Source: Portunus trituberculatus
Taxonomy: Eukaryota > Arthropoda > Malacostraca > Decapoda > Portunidae
Assembly: GCF_017591435.1 (NCBI RefSeq)
Contig: NC_059300.1
Coordinates: forward strand, 12,723,128-12,787,127
Length of the DNA: 64,000 nucleotides
Direction of reading: 5' to 3'
The notes under the pieces were generated by a model. It had not been told where the DNA came from, searched no databases, and saw only the letters and a program-made list of their open reading frames with translations. Both the position numbers and the translations under genes were made by a program. Positions 29,441 to 43,628 of the stretch are shown here, in pieces. The number at the start of each line of letters is the position of its first letter. The stretch's first letter is position 1.

Positions 29441-29896
29441 GGGGGGTAGCAGCAGCAAAAGTAATGGTAATATGATGAGTGGTAATAGAGTGGAAGTCTC
29501 TGTACTAATACATAAGCAAGTGAAGCAGCACGTTCAGCAGACTCAATGACGAGGGGAACACACACAGACATTAGATATTACAGTGCGAGGAAGGGACTTA
29601 ACAAAGGGCACTTGCGAGGCGGACGGGACGGGACGGGGAGGTGTCGGGATATAGCTGAGTGAGAGGACAAGACCACCATCGGGAAGCGCACTGGGAATTT
29701 GAACAGGTGTATCAACTCACAACTGCTGCAGGAGAAGGAAACATTATTTGTCACTGATTATTCCGATTCGCCTTTACTTGCTGAGCGGCGATAGTGAAAA
29801 GGGTGAGATTCGATAAGACTGCAAGGAATATAGAAATGATGGAAAGAGAAAAGATGGAACTAGCTTTGTAAAACGTAGAGAATTTATATGGTTAGT
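29441..29896. other. Unique sequence, no gene seen
   Basis: Non-repetitive. No long or domain-like frame. Confidence 0.5.
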
Positions 29897-30110
29897 TTAA
29901 TTCCTTCAGTAACGGGACGCATTTTTACCTAGAGTTTTGTGTATGATTGAATGATTTTATTGGCATTAAGAGGGATCTATGGAGGTCAGAAGATTAATGG
30001 CCAGAGTCTTCACTATTTTAATACCCACATAAGTTTCTGAAACTGTATAATATCACCAAATAATAACGAGAATGAAGTAAAAAATGCGTCATGGTATTGA
30101 AGAGATGAAA
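29897..30110 (+). mobile_element. MITE family A copy 5
   Basis: Left end TTAATTCCTTCAGTAACGGG. Right end CATGGTATTGAAGAGATGAA has lost its TTAA. Interior has GGATCTATGGAGGTCAGAAG and ATTAATGGCCAGAGTCTTC. Confidence 0.9.
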
Positions 30111-30205
30111 ATGAAAACAAGAACGTGAAAAATTGAGATATAAGCCTCGAAAACTTATCATGTATAAAGCTAAACAAAATTATTCGAATACTTTGTTGTT
30201 CATCT

Positions 30206-30412
30206 TTAATCCTGGAACGCATTTTTATCATTAATTATTGGTGTGAATAAACGATTTTATTTACATTAGGAAGAATCTGTGGGAGAGTCAGAAGATTATT
30301 GGCCGGAGTCTTCAGCATTTCAATCCCCTACATAAGTTTCTGAAACTGCATAAAACCACCAAATACTAAGCAGAATTCATACGAAAACGCGTCCTTGTAC
30401 TAAAGGGATTAA
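30206..30412 (+). mobile_element. MITE family A copy 6
   Basis: TTAA at both edges. Left end eroded (TTAATCCTGGAACGC), right end CCTTGTACTAAAGGGATTAA. It lies about 95 bp after copy 5, in the same orientation. Confidence 0.88.
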
Positions 30413-30682
30413 GAACACTCGCTATATAATAAACAAGAACACAGATTGCTCTCTCATCACTAATTCACGGAGACACAGACGTCACTTGTCATAAACATAG
30501 TAAAAAAGAAAAACTTTCCTCTCTCCCGTACCTTCCCTTCAAATTTATACGCAGGGACATGAATAAGGGAAACCGTAAAAACACAAAATAAAAACCTTGA
30601 TTATTTTGCTACCCGTGATGAAAATTAAGAGGCGGAAAAAGGGGAGTATATTTTTTGTGTGACTCGCAACTACCCTGGCCAT

Positions 30683-30687
<5 letters not shown>

Positions 30688-30744
<57 letters not shown>
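30688..30744. repeat. (GA)n microsatellite
   Basis: About 28 GA units. Confidence 0.98.
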
Positions 30745-30747
<3 letters not shown>

Positions 30748-30852
30748 TTTGGCGTGAAGAGACAGTGAAACAAATCTAAAAGGAAAAAAAAAGTGAGAAG
30801 AAATTAAATGAGCTGAGAGTGAGAGAGAGAAAGAGAAAAAAAGTGAGAGAAA

Positions 30853-30856
<4 letters not shown>

Positions 30857-30914
<58 letters not shown>
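30857..30914. repeat. (GA)n microsatellite
   Basis: About 28 GA units. The sequence between this and the previous GA tract is also purine-rich. Confidence 0.98.
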
Positions 30915-30919
<5 letters not shown>

Positions 30920-31473
30920 TGATAACAAGTACAGCATGTGGTAGTGTGCGGGTGAGGTGGTGTATTCGTGTGTATGGCGCTTAAGATGTGTTCACTCTAG
31001 CGTAACCTCCTTTGCTCCCCGCGTCTCACCTGGCCTCCCTCGTATTTGCATTGCGTTCACTGTTAATTGTTGCCGCCGCCTGCCGCTGACGAGACCCTGA
31101 GGAGCGAGAGTAGCTGGAGCAGAGCCAGGAAAGATAAGGAAGGATGAAGACCGGGAGAATGCGCAGCAGAAGGCGGTGCTAGCGTTGGTGGTGGAGAAAC
31201 TGTGCATATACAATGGAAAGGGAATAAAAAATAGAGGAGGGGAACCTTGTCCAGACTGAAAGGATAATTTGTGGCACCTCTGAAGCGTCTCAGTGGAAGG
31301 GATGCGAGGAACAACAGTCACGGGAATAGTTCAAGGAAACACACACGAGAAATTGAAATGTTACTGGGGATGTGTACTGTTGATTAATTGGGACGTGAAT
31401 AAAAATGATACAAGGGTTCCAGCGCCACCTGCTTCGCGCCGACCCAGAGTTGTGCTTGATGAATTGTGTGCCG

Positions 31474-31476
<3 letters not shown>
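30915..31476. other. Unique sequence, no gene seen
   Basis: Mixed composition. A 109-codon minus frame (30992-31321) has balanced composition but no recognisable family. Confidence 0.45.

Positions 31477-31518
<42 letters not shown>
31477..31518. repeat. (GT)n microsatellite
   Basis: About 20 GT units. Confidence 0.98.
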
Positions 31519-31520
<2 letters not shown>

Positions 31521-31705
31521 GTCTGGCACTGCTTTCCTATTTTTACTGTAGTTATAATGGACTGGGAGGCTTGCTTTTTACTTTTTCGTATTTTGGTGTA
31601 TAGTTTGGTGTCCTAATAAAATGGGTAGACTAATATTTCCCTTCACTGGACGGCATCCATGATTATTTGATCAATTGAGTGAGTTCTGGTGAAAAGGTTG
31701 TTGTT

Positions 31706-31916
31706 TTAACCTCTTCAGTGCTGAGACGCATTTTTACCATGATTTTGGGTATGATGAGACGATTTTATTTGCATTAGAGAGAGTCTGTGGTGGTCAAAAG
31801 ATTAATGGCCAGAGTCTTTACTATTTTAATCCCCTCATAACTTTCTAAAGCTGCACAAAATCTCTAAGCAGTAACTAAATGAAAATGAAAACATTGCTTG
31901 GTACTGAAGGGATTAA
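31706..31916 (+). mobile_element. MITE family A copy 7
   Basis: TTAA at both edges. Left end TTAACCTCTTCAGTGCTGAG, right end CTTGGTACTGAAGGGATTAA. Interior keeps ATTAATGGCCAGAGTCTTT. Confidence 0.92.
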
Positions 31917-32016
31917 ATTAAGTTGATTTTATTGATATATATTACTAATTCATTCACTTGAATAACCCAAATCCTTCCCAGAATACTCACTTCAACTTGA
32001 GGAAAAGCCAGTGAAC

Positions 32017-32017
<1 letters not shown>

Positions 32018-32104
<87 letters not shown>
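32018..32104. repeat. (GA)n microsatellite
   Basis: About 43 GA units. Confidence 0.98.
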
Positions 32105-32107
<3 letters not shown>

Positions 32108-32445
32108 CCTTTGCTGCGGTGGTGGCCAGACATACTGCAGACACTTTCTTTACTAAACAGTCGCCGCTTGTATGTATTTGAATAAGAAGAAGTCGGCAGT
32201 GAGTGGTCCACGAGGCTCATCATCACTTCCTCAAGAGTCTCGTCCATCTCCTTCATGTAAACCAGCTAATGTTCATCTCCCTTTGAGCTGCATCTCTGAC
32301 CTCCACATCCTGGCTGTCACTCGTTTCTCACTCGTTTTTTCAGATTCCTTACACAATATTTTTATCTTATTCTTTCCTCACTCCTTCCTTACTCATTCTC
32401 CGTCTGTTACTCATTCCGTACTCATTCTTTCTTTGTTCAGTGATC

Positions 32446-32657
32446 TTAAGCCCTTCAGTACTGGCACACATTTTTACCTTAAGATTTGTGTACGATTAGA
32501 CTATTTTATTGACATTAGAAAGGGTGTATGGAAGCTAAAAGATTAACGGCCACAGTCTCCACTATTTTAATCCCCACATAAGTTTCTGAAGCTGTTTAAA
32601 ATCACCAAATAGTAAGCAGGATGAATATGAAAACGCGTCATGGTGCTCAAGGGTTAA
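32446..32657 (+). mobile_element. MITE family A copy 8
   Basis: TTAA at both edges. Left end TTAAGCCCTTCAGTACTGG, right end CATGGTGCTCAAGGGTTAA. Interior has ATTAACGGCCACAGTCTCC. Confidence 0.92.
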
Positions 32658-33037
32658 AAGAGTACACAATCCTACAAAGGCTCGGGGTTCTGAAGTACAT
32701 ATTTTGGAATTTATGTACGCCAGCAGGACTTTACTTGGTTGCAATCTTCTCTTTGGAAAATCTAAATTACTATGAAAGCCACACTTACTTAGTCTTCTTT
32801 CGTGAAAATGGAAATTGAAGATAATCTTAAGCCTTCTCAAGAATAAAAGCGTCTTGAAACTCATAGCTAAAGAGCGGAAAGTTTACTCTCACTATTAATA
32901 TTTTAAATTCTCTTGACATAATTTAAAGTAAAAAGGAGGCAGGTTACTAGATTAACTTGGCTCCCTTCCTTTCATCCTCTTCGCTTCCCTCCTCTCTGAT
33001 TCTCACTTATCCAGCTCTCATTTTTGTTTGCTCCCCT

Positions 33038-33093
<56 letters not shown>

Positions 33094-33931
33094 GTGACAT
33101 CACACTTAAACCAAGCCCTCCCGGTGGGTTGGTCACCATGCAGACCAGCACACCAACACGCTGAGCCACAGCCGCTGCCAGGACAGTTTTCCGGGTGTCA
33201 GCAGGTGACATGAGAGCCTGACACGGTGAAGAGCGTCTTGTATTTGATTATGAATATGATTGTGAATAAAATACACGGGCAAGTTTCACGTAAATGTTTT
33301 GTGCCAGTGGGAGGCGAAGAGACAGCGACTACAGTAGTAAATCTAGTAAACATTGACTTTATACAAGATGATAATGGCAAAGAAAATACTGTAACGTAAC
33401 GTGTTTTTGCATAACTTGCCCTTGTTCTTCTATAATTTATAACAAAACACAAGATAGATGAATAAAAAGAGCATTGCGTCAGCTGTCGGAATATTACTGG
33501 ATACTATCAGCCACTGCCGTGTTGACAGCGCCTCCAGCAGCGGCCAGGGCTCCGTCTCGACACCCCGCCGCCAGATGGCGCGCTAGGGCGGAGCAGCTTT
33601 TAGATAAGATTTGCATATCAATATCTTCTAAGGATGCTGGAGGCTGCCAGACATAGATGCTTTGCCACGATTTATTGGGGATCAGGACCCAGAAAGGCGA
33701 GAAGAGGAAATGTTGGGGCGGGGCTGAGGGGCGGTGCGGGGCGGGATGGGGGTGCCTGACGCTGTTTTGACACGGGGAATCTCCAGTGTGAAATGTTATG
33801 ATGGAGGAGACTCGAGGGAAGGCTGCGCTGGAATGAATGTAAGATTTGTGAGTGTACCAGCCGTCCCTGCTCTGCTGTGAACTGAGATAGCTGTGCAAAG
33901 TACAGGTTTTTCTTTTTCATAAGTCAGTATT

Positions 33932-33936
<5 letters not shown>
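32658..33936. other. Unique sequence with a (GT)n tract, no gene seen
   Basis: Holds about 25 GT units at 33041-33090 and a GC-rich, CpG-containing stretch at 33520-33600 and 33700-33760. Frames are short. The one at 33494-33898 (minus) shows no domain. Confidence 0.5.
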
Positions 33937-33987
<51 letters not shown>

Positions 33988-34045
33988 TATGTTCATAAAT
34001 TTTAGGAAAAATCTTATAATTTCTATTCTATTCATGTGTTTCATG

Positions 34046-34089
<44 letters not shown>
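33936..34089. repeat. (GA)n and (CT)n arms of an inverted pair
   Basis: About 24 GA units (33936-33983), a 67-bp AT-rich spacer, then about 19 CT units (34051-34089). The arms are complementary and could pair. Confidence 0.95.
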
Positions 34090-34093
<4 letters not shown>

Positions 34094-34122
34094 CTTTTCC
34101 CTAGCCTGTTAGCCTACCACAG

Positions 34123-34165
34123 TGGGTGCTGGTGCTGGTGCTGGTGGTGGTGCTGGGGCTGGAGC
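34123..34165. repeat. (GGTGCT)n-type minisatellite
   Basis: Four to five GGTGCT or GGTGGT hexamers. Confidence 0.85.
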
Positions 34166-34489
34166 GGGGACGGGGTCGGGCTCAGTTTCTTGGTTGGGGT
34201 TGGGTGGTATGATGTGGAGGAGCGGGGAGTGTGTGCCAGCCAGCCTCGTACTTACACACGTAGATGTCCGAGGAATTGTTATTGTTACGGCAACTGACAC
34301 CTTTATTACTGGTCAGCTCCGATTTCATTATTTATATCGTCTATGTTTATATTCATTCTTTATTACTTCCTCTCTCTTTTATTCGTCGACTCTCATCTCA
34401 TCCGCCTCGTCTCTATGCTGATATTCGTAATTCTTCTCCGTTCTTTCTTTCTTTATTTATTTCGTGTGTGTAATTTATCATTCTCTTCA

Positions 34490-34535
34490 GTCGTCGTTGT
34501 CGTTGTTGTTGTCGTTGTTGTCGTCGTCGTCGTCA
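34490..34535. repeat. (GTT/GTC)n triplet run
   Basis: About 14 GTT and GTC triplets, followed by TCC/TCT-rich DNA at 34620-34710. Confidence 0.88.
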
Positions 34536-34709
34536 TTATCGTCAGCCTCATCCTCGTCGCCGTTGTTGCTGATGTGTTTCTTTTTTTCATCGTTTTTGTC
34601 ATTCATTCCCTTGGTGTTCCTCCTCTTCTCCATTATTTTCATGATCTTCCCATTCCCTTCCTCTCCTACTCCTATTCCTCTTCCTCCTCTTCCTCCTCCT
34701 CTTCCTTAT

Positions 34710-35349
<640 letters not shown>

Positions 35350-35657
35350 AGCTACTCTACCCGTTTTCTTTATTCCTCCTGCTTGTCTTACCACGAATAT
35401 TCCATACCAGTCGATCATCCACGTGTTTGTCCGCATCCGTGCCTCGCCTCCCCCATTCGCGCCCATGTCCTTCCTTGCCGTCCGTGTATCTTTGTTCAAG
35501 CACCCACTTACGTATGCATTTCTGAACCTGTGCTTGCCGCGGTATCAGTCTGTGTGTCTATTTGCTTGTGTTTATGTTGATGTCTCCACACTTATCCTTG
35601 CCAGCCTGCCATCATCCCAGCACCGCGACCTGAATGACTGCGGCTTGGGGCGGTGCG

Positions 35658-35955
35658 GAGGAGGAGGAGGAGGAGGAGGAGGAGGAGGAGGAGGAGGAGG
35701 AGAGAAGGAGGAGGAGGAGGAGGAGAAGAGGATGAGGAAGAGGAGAAGGAGGAATCCGAAGAAGTGGGCGAGGAGGAGGAGGAGGAATACGAAGAAGAGG
35801 ACGAGGAGGAGGAGGAGGAAGAAGAAGAGGAGGAGAAAGAACGGGAGGAGAAAGAGAAAAAGAAGAAAAAAGAGGAATAAATGGAGTAGCAGCTGTTGGA
35901 GGAGGAGGAGGAGGAGGAGGAGGAGGAGGAGGAGGAGGAGGAGGAGGAGGAGCGA
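35658..35955. repeat. (GGA)n and GGA/GAA array
   Basis: A pure (GGA)n run at 35658-35702, an impure GGA/GAA/AAG stretch to about 35880, and a second pure run at about 35899-35952. The plus strand is almost all purine. Confidence 0.96.
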
Positions 35956-36370
35956 AAGGAGGATTTGGAAAAGGAAAGAATCTGGAAAGGAGGGAGGAAG
36001 GGCGTTGCTGATGGAAATGAGATTAAGACGCAGTGCGAGGAATAGAAAGAGGCCCCATAGAGCTGACCTTCGATCCCTAGCCACCCATCTGAACTCCTGC
36101 CGCCTGCCGTCCGCCTCCCGCCGCCCGCCTTCCACCTCCTCGTCGATTCAGATGCTGCAATAAAACTTCCACCTTTTTCCGTAGCTTCTAAGACACGGCC
36201 CTTCACAATGGAGACAGGGAAAAGACTTGTGTGTTGTGTTTCTGCTCACAAAGATACAATTTCCTAGTTTTTATCTTACGTTATGGTGTGAATAAGGGAA
36301 GCTGTCTGTTCACTCTCTGTTCGTTGCTAGTGTTTTATTTTATGTAAAAGAGGAGGACTGGCCAAGGGTA

Positions 36371-36392
36371 ACAAAAAAAAAAAAAAAAAAAA
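36371..36392. repeat. Poly-A run
   Basis: About 21 consecutive A. It may be the tail of an unrecognised retroposed sequence. Confidence 0.9.
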
Positions 36393-36514
36393 GGCCCACT
36401 CAGTTACCAGTCTTCTTATAGAGCAGATAGAATTAGCCAAAATGATAAGAACAAATGCCTTGCAACCTGTCTACGTCTGGTTATGGTGTTGTGAGGTTGC
36501 TATGTAAGTGAAGG

Positions 36515-36721
36515 TTAACCTCTTCAATACTGGAACACATTATGACCTTGAGATTTGTGTACAAGACCATTTTTTTTTTTGGCGTTCGGAAGAGTCTTTG
36601 GAGATCAGAAAATTAATGGCTAGAGTCTTCACTGTTCTAATCCCCACACATAAGTTTTTGAAGCCATATAAAAAATCACCGGAAGGAATATGGAAACGCG
36701 TCATGGTACTGAAGGGGTTAA
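36515..36721 (+). mobile_element. MITE family A copy 9
   Basis: TTAA at both edges. Left end TTAACCTCTTCAATACTGG, right end CATGGTACTGAAGGGGTTAA. It keeps AAAATTAATGGCTAGAGTC, the version that best matches the host sequence at the nested insertion near 43.7 kb. Confidence 0.92.
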
Positions 36722-37403
<682 letters not shown>

Positions 37404-37855
37404 CTTTCAATATGCTACTACCATAAACCGAGAAAATGAGGCTAAAATTTTTGCTTCAGATTTCCAATGATGAGCTGTGATGTGGTTCATTTAGGTAATG
37501 TGAAGCGCCGGCCCAGGAGGCTAAGGCGGCCGTATTAACTTATTGCCAGAGTGCCGTCTTGCTAATGTAAAGGCGGAGGATGGGAGGAAGGATACCAATT
37601 TATTAGGTAAAGCTTGGGATAAGGACGCGAGGGGCGGGGCAATGGGGTGTCAGGGACAGATTTAACGTATAAGAAATGTGTTGAGGCCGAGGCTGCCAGG
37701 CGTGGAGTATTTCCCAAGTAGTGAAGTGTGAGGTTGGTTCTCTTATGCTTGTCTTTAATCTTTGCATTCGATTCTTTGTTGACGTAGAAATTATTAAGTT
37801 GATAAATGAATGAATTGATAAGAGTTACGAAGACCTCTACTACAACCATCATTAG

Positions 37856-37955
37856 CTACTACTATCACCGTTGCTTCTACTACTGCCGGTACTACTACTA
37901 CTACTACCACTTCCACTACCACTCTACTGCTACTATTACTGCTACTACTACTACG

Positions 37956-38008
<53 letters not shown>

Positions 38009-38012
38009 AACA

Positions 38013-38066
<54 letters not shown>

Positions 38067-38094
38067 GCTGCTACTACTTCTACTTCTGCTGCTG

Positions 38095-38167
<73 letters not shown>

Positions 38168-38250
38168 CACTACCATTACCACTACTACCACCACCACCAC
38201 CACCACCACAAGTACTACTAATACCACCAATACTACTACTATTACTACAC
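37856..38250. repeat. (ACT)n triplet array
   Basis: About 390 bp of ACT triplets with AAC, GCT and TCT interruptions, ending in ACC units near 38190-38210. Ser, Thr, Tyr and Val frames here are artefacts. Confidence 0.97.
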
Positions 38251-39290
38251 TGTGCCGTTCCATCTCTTTTCTCATCCAATCAAAAGCCTTGAGAGAGTGA
38301 AGCACAGCAACACGAACCAGGTAAATATTGCTTCTTCACTGGGACAAGCAAGCAACTGACAGACTTTTGCCTTTAACTTGTGCCGGACGCGTGAGTTAGC
38401 GGCAGGGTGTTGAAGAGCAGTGACAAGGGGGTTAGGGGGCGTCGGTGAGGGAGGAGTGGTAGTGGCCAGGACTTACTGACGACCTTCCTCACTAGATAAA
38501 TTAAGTGTGGGTTGAAGATACGTCACTTCTCTGTCACTTCCACCGCTCATGCTACTCGAGATATAACTAATGAGCCGACTGCCCATGTCACTCCTTATGA
38601 GCACCCAACATCACTCGCTCTCTCTCTCTCTCTCTCTGCGCCTGGCATCTTTCTACTGCTATATTTCGAGTTATCTTTGTGATCAGTAATAAAAACAAAA
38701 ACTTTACAGCAGGTACATACGTGATAAATATGTAAAAAGGCTTGTTGGTCTTATGAGAGTCTCTATCTAAAGCAACACCTTCCTTATGGACCGTTAGTGC
38801 TGGGAGATACAATGAAGTTGAAGAGTTAGTGAATGTGGATAAAGAAGCGGAATTCCCCATCCCGTTTTCAGCACCCTGCATCAGTCTTTACTTGCTCTTA
38901 ATCTGCTTTTTTTTCCGTACTGCTTGCAAGCACACCTGAGCCTCCTGCGATATTTGAATAAGTGCTTAAAGACTAGATCCATCAGATGGCGGGCTCCAGA
39001 AGAGTGGTGCGAGCTGCAAAACTTGAAATAAAACGAAAAGGGCCGCAGAGTTCCCCTGAGTGACGTTTATTACCGTGGCCGGGCGGGAGCGGGCAGCTGC
39101 AAGGGGGAGGTGAAGCGGCCAAAGGCTTAGCTTGACGGCCCGCACTGAACGCTGGCCGGCTAAGGGGAAAATAGAGCAGTAAAAGTGGATTCAAGTAAGT
39201 GTCACCTTACTTTTGTTCACTTTGTATATTCCTTCACTATAGTGCTGGAGATTCACTGTAATGGAATGCGATTGACGGGATACGAACGCG

Positions 39291-39293
<3 letters not shown>
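38251..39293. other. Unique sequence, no gene seen
   Basis: Includes a short CT run at 38618-38637 and a GC-rich, CpG-containing stretch at about 39040-39165. Confidence 0.5.
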
Positions 39294-39366
<73 letters not shown>

Positions 39367-39370
39367 TGTG
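39294..39370. repeat. (GT)n microsatellite
   Basis: About 38 GT units. Confidence 0.98.
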
Positions 39371-39520
39371 TGATAAGATTTACATACTGGGTTTTACATT
39401 GTCAATTTTGCAGATGAGTACTTTTATTAGTGTATCATAGAGAGTAAGAGTGAGTCAGTGCAAGGAAATATAGAAGCGAGGAAGACGATACCTCAGAAAT
39501 GATACCAGTGGCAGGCACGT

Positions 39521-39523
<3 letters not shown>

Positions 39524-39577
<54 letters not shown>
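39524..39577. repeat. (GA)n microsatellite
   Basis: About 27 GA units. Confidence 0.98.
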
Positions 39578-39580
<3 letters not shown>

Positions 39581-40106
39581 ATGGGATTATTTTTAACAGG
39601 CCTCCCGGTTCGTCAGCGCTGCAGGCTAGTGAAGTGTCTGATTGGATGGTTTTATGTGCGACTACTTGTTTTGCCGGGCGGGTGAGCCGAGTGCTACTGC
39701 TGCATGGCTGACGGGACGCCGCCCTCATTACCTGGCCAATACACTCGCTGGATGGACACTGACTCTCCCGAACCTTGGGAAGGCCAAAGTCACTCGTTTC
39801 ATTGAATACAAGAGAGCTCCAGACTTGCTGTTGGACGATATGGGGGAAGTTGGAACTAATGCGAAATAGGAATTATTGTCCATTTTATTAAATTTTTTGA
39901 ACATGTAGCTTCGAAACATTTGTTCTTTCAAACCTTCATTTTTGGAATTTTCCTCTCAGTTTTAGTGGTTTTCCATGGAGTGGAGCCTCCTTTCAGTCCC
40001 TTCAGTCCCCCGAGGCCTTCCACTCTGTTTGTTGAAGGAGTTTTTACTGTTCACTCTGTCACCATAACTTTGCCTTCTTACACCACTCGCTTTTTTTCGA
40101 TTTTCA

Positions 40107-40262
<156 letters not shown>

Positions 40263-40269
40263 CTTTTTC

Positions 40270-41254
40270 CCTCCCATTCCCCGGATACGTTCATTGGTGG
40301 ACAAAGGTTCCCTTAACTTTCTGTGTGGGTCGTCTCGCCGTGCAGGTTGTTGTTGTTGCAAGGTTTGGCTACAGATTGGTTGCTATCACTTGCTGTCTGG
40401 TCTTCCTCTACCGAATCTATCAACTCGTGTTTAGATATGTCAGGCTTTCCTTATATCTACTTCTAGGCATTACTACCTTGTTTTGTTTTTCCTTTCCAAT
40501 CGTTTTATCTATCTTCATTTTCATTTTCTGCTAGTGTATAGTTTCCCTTATGTTTGCTTAGCTTTTGTTTTTTCATGTACAGTGGATGTCTCGGTCTGTG
40601 TTGTGGATGTCACTGGATGTCTCATAGGAAGAGTGCGCTTCATTTCCTTGTACATTTCTGTCAGTTGAGTTTCGGTGTATCAGACATAACATGAAGGTCC
40701 TCCACACTCAGTTAGTGAAGGGAAAGGCTCTGTAGTAAATGCACAGTGACACTAATGATTGCTGTAATGTTTGATAAATCATTAAATAATCACCGGACTA
40801 TCTATATCGCGTTAATTATTCTTCATTCTTTTATAATTTTGAACGAAATCTCTAAAGGAAGAGTTGTGTTCTTGCTGAAATTACTATTTGGAGGAAACAC
40901 AAACACGAATCACCTGAACCAACACGGCGTCGGGAATGGTTCAGGATTATGCAGACGACTACAGGCTGGTAATGGAATATACATAGATTGGAATGGAAAT
41001 GTTCCCGCGGCTGTGTCCTCCCCGAGAAGGCTGCAGGCGCGTGGCGGTGCGGAGCTGCTGCCTCTTGGTGGTGGCTGTGGTGGTCAGAGAGGTGCGTGGG
41101 GGCTGTTGGCTGGAAGGTGTCACTGGATACTTGTGTTGGTTGGTCATGTAATTCTCAGTGTGTCTGGTGCCGTTTAATAAATTAGATGCAATTGAGAATG
41201 TCATCTGTCCTCTCTATTTTACGTTTAGCGCCTGTGGTTTTTAAGTTTCTCTTT
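40270..41254. other. Unique sequence, no gene seen
   Basis: Non-repetitive DNA. The frames at 40746-41177 and 40959-41204 show no domain. Confidence 0.5.
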
Positions 41255-41255
41255 G

Positions 41256-41695
<440 letters not shown>

Positions 41696-42106
41696 CGAAC
41701 CAGTGGTACGCTTGATGAATAATGAATGTTTTGAATGAAAGCATTTTAATTTATTTGGTCTGTGTGCAGAACGTGTGGTGAGAGAATGACAAGCTGTATA
41801 TGTAGTGTTGAATAGTCGGTCGTGTTGTGTCGTGACTCGTAAGCACAACACTTGGCCTGGCGAATGATGATGTGGTGTCAAAGTCGCGGTAATCCTCGTG
41901 AAAAGTGGTAGTAAGTCGCAGGTTTTAGTCACATTGCATTCCAGGGAATCCGCTCAAGAAAATTTATCGTCGTGTGTAATCTAATGTTCATCAAAGTTAG
42001 TGTTATTCATCCTTGCAGTGGTTGTCATTGTTTGCAGTAATTACCCCCTCAGCATACATTCTGTCCTCAAGATCTCTGTAAAGGTAATACGCCCCTTAAT
42101 ACCTTG

Positions 42107-42178
42107 ATTAGGTTAGCTTAGGTTAGGTTAGACTAGGTTAGTTGAGGTTAGGTGAGGTTAGGTTAGATTAGGTTAGAT
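42107..42178 (+). repeat. Degenerate (TTAGG)n telomere-like array
   Basis: About 14 TTAGG-type pentamers on the plus strand with single-base variants (TTAGC, TTAGA, TTGAGG). TTAGG is the canonical arthropod telomere repeat. Here it is interstitial and eroded. Confidence 0.88.
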
Positions 42179-43045
42179 GCTATGCTGGCAGGCTGGTGTA
42201 GCTAAAGATCCAGTAAATGAGTTAAATATATTCATGTAGCAATTTTGTTATGTCAACAGATTTCACTTGGATGGAATTTACAAAGTACCTGTTATGAAAA
42301 AGATGAACACTGACTCCCATAGGTCTTGACTTTCTAGCAGTAAACCTCACAGTATTGTTATCCCAGTTCATTTTCCATCTCTCACTTACTCGACTTCCTC
42401 ACTCTTGCTTCCTTCATTAAGACTTGCCTTCCTTATACCGCACCTCCCACATTCTCATCGGTTTTTTCCCCCCTCAACGCATCTCTCCTTTGCTCTTATT
42501 CACTGCACGCGTTTCTCCTTAGTTTCCACATTTATCCTCCAAACGAGCCTTGTTATATAGTTAGCGTGTTTTGTAGCTAGCTGGTGCTCTCTCCCATCAC
42601 TCCAAATATTATTTTAACCTTCATAACCACCAAGAATTATGTTTTCCTTATTCAGTATCTACATCTTTTAGTACTTCATAAGGAAATAATCTACATTCAC
42701 TATAGCAAGGAGAAAGGAAAACTGCTGGAGGAGTGAAGTAAGGAGTGATCAGCGAGGTTCCCAAAGGTCCAGGAGTGGCAGGGGTTGGCTGTGTAGGTCC
42801 GTGGGCCAAATGGGAGGATAACTGGTAGAGACTCCCCTGGCACGGCACGTAGGGTGAAATAAGGTCATTTTTCTTACCTGAACCTTGTGCCTCTCCTCCC
42901 TCTACACCGGGACCATAAAATATTCAGGGCGTAATATTTCTTTTCCTATTCCTCCCGGGGTAAGATGAAAGGGAATTGAGTGATGAATTGAGGGAGATGA
43001 AAAAGATGTAGAGATAGATGCATAAATTGAGTGGGTGATGCATAT

Positions 43046-43049
<4 letters not shown>
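42179..43049. other. Unique sequence, no gene seen
   Basis: No domain, tRNA or repeat family recognised. Confidence 0.5.

Positions 43050-43131
<82 letters not shown>
43050..43131. repeat. (GA)n microsatellite
   Basis: About 41 GA units. Confidence 0.98.
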
Positions 43132-43135
<4 letters not shown>

Positions 43136-43240
43136 AAGTGAGTTTTACAGCTTTGTTTCCTCTTTTTGTCCATTTTTCACTCTCTCGTTTTCCTTCACAA
43201 CAACGGGACACATTTTTCAGCTGTGTGTCCTGCTTTAATC

Positions 43241-43500
43241 ACAGTGTCTCGGTGGTGTCTCCAGGCTTAACCATGTGTTACGTCCCTCACTGGTTTACCT
43301 TTTCAGAAACAGGTTGATTAATGCCAAGAATTCTATCACTGTTGGTTCCCTCTTACATTTCTTTGTGTTCAGGTGGTGTCCCTCAAGCTTATCCATTTCC
43401 TTCGTCCCTCATTGGTCTAGGTTTTTAGAATAAGGCTGATTAAGGCCAAAAATTCTCTCACTTCGTCCTTTCTTACTTTCCATTGTGTTAATGTGGTTGG
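43241..43500. repeat. Imperfect tandem duplication, period 121 bp
   Basis: GGTGGTGTC occurs at 43251 and 43372. Each is followed by CGTCCCTCA-TGGT and a TGATTAA-GCCAA-AATTCT pattern. The start of a third unit follows at about 43487. Confidence 0.85.
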
Positions 43501-43628
43501 TTGTCTCGTGGAGGACATAAACCAAAGCCTCAAATGGCAGTCACACGATTCATAAGCTTGCAGTGTGTCAGTATTCGTACAGCGTAAGGAATGAATAGTT
43601 TAGCAACGCCCTACGGTTACTTTCAATA

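Noticed and set aside
42107..42178. A true chromosome end
   Set aside because: The TTAGG units are few and mutated, and ordinary DNA lies on both sides.
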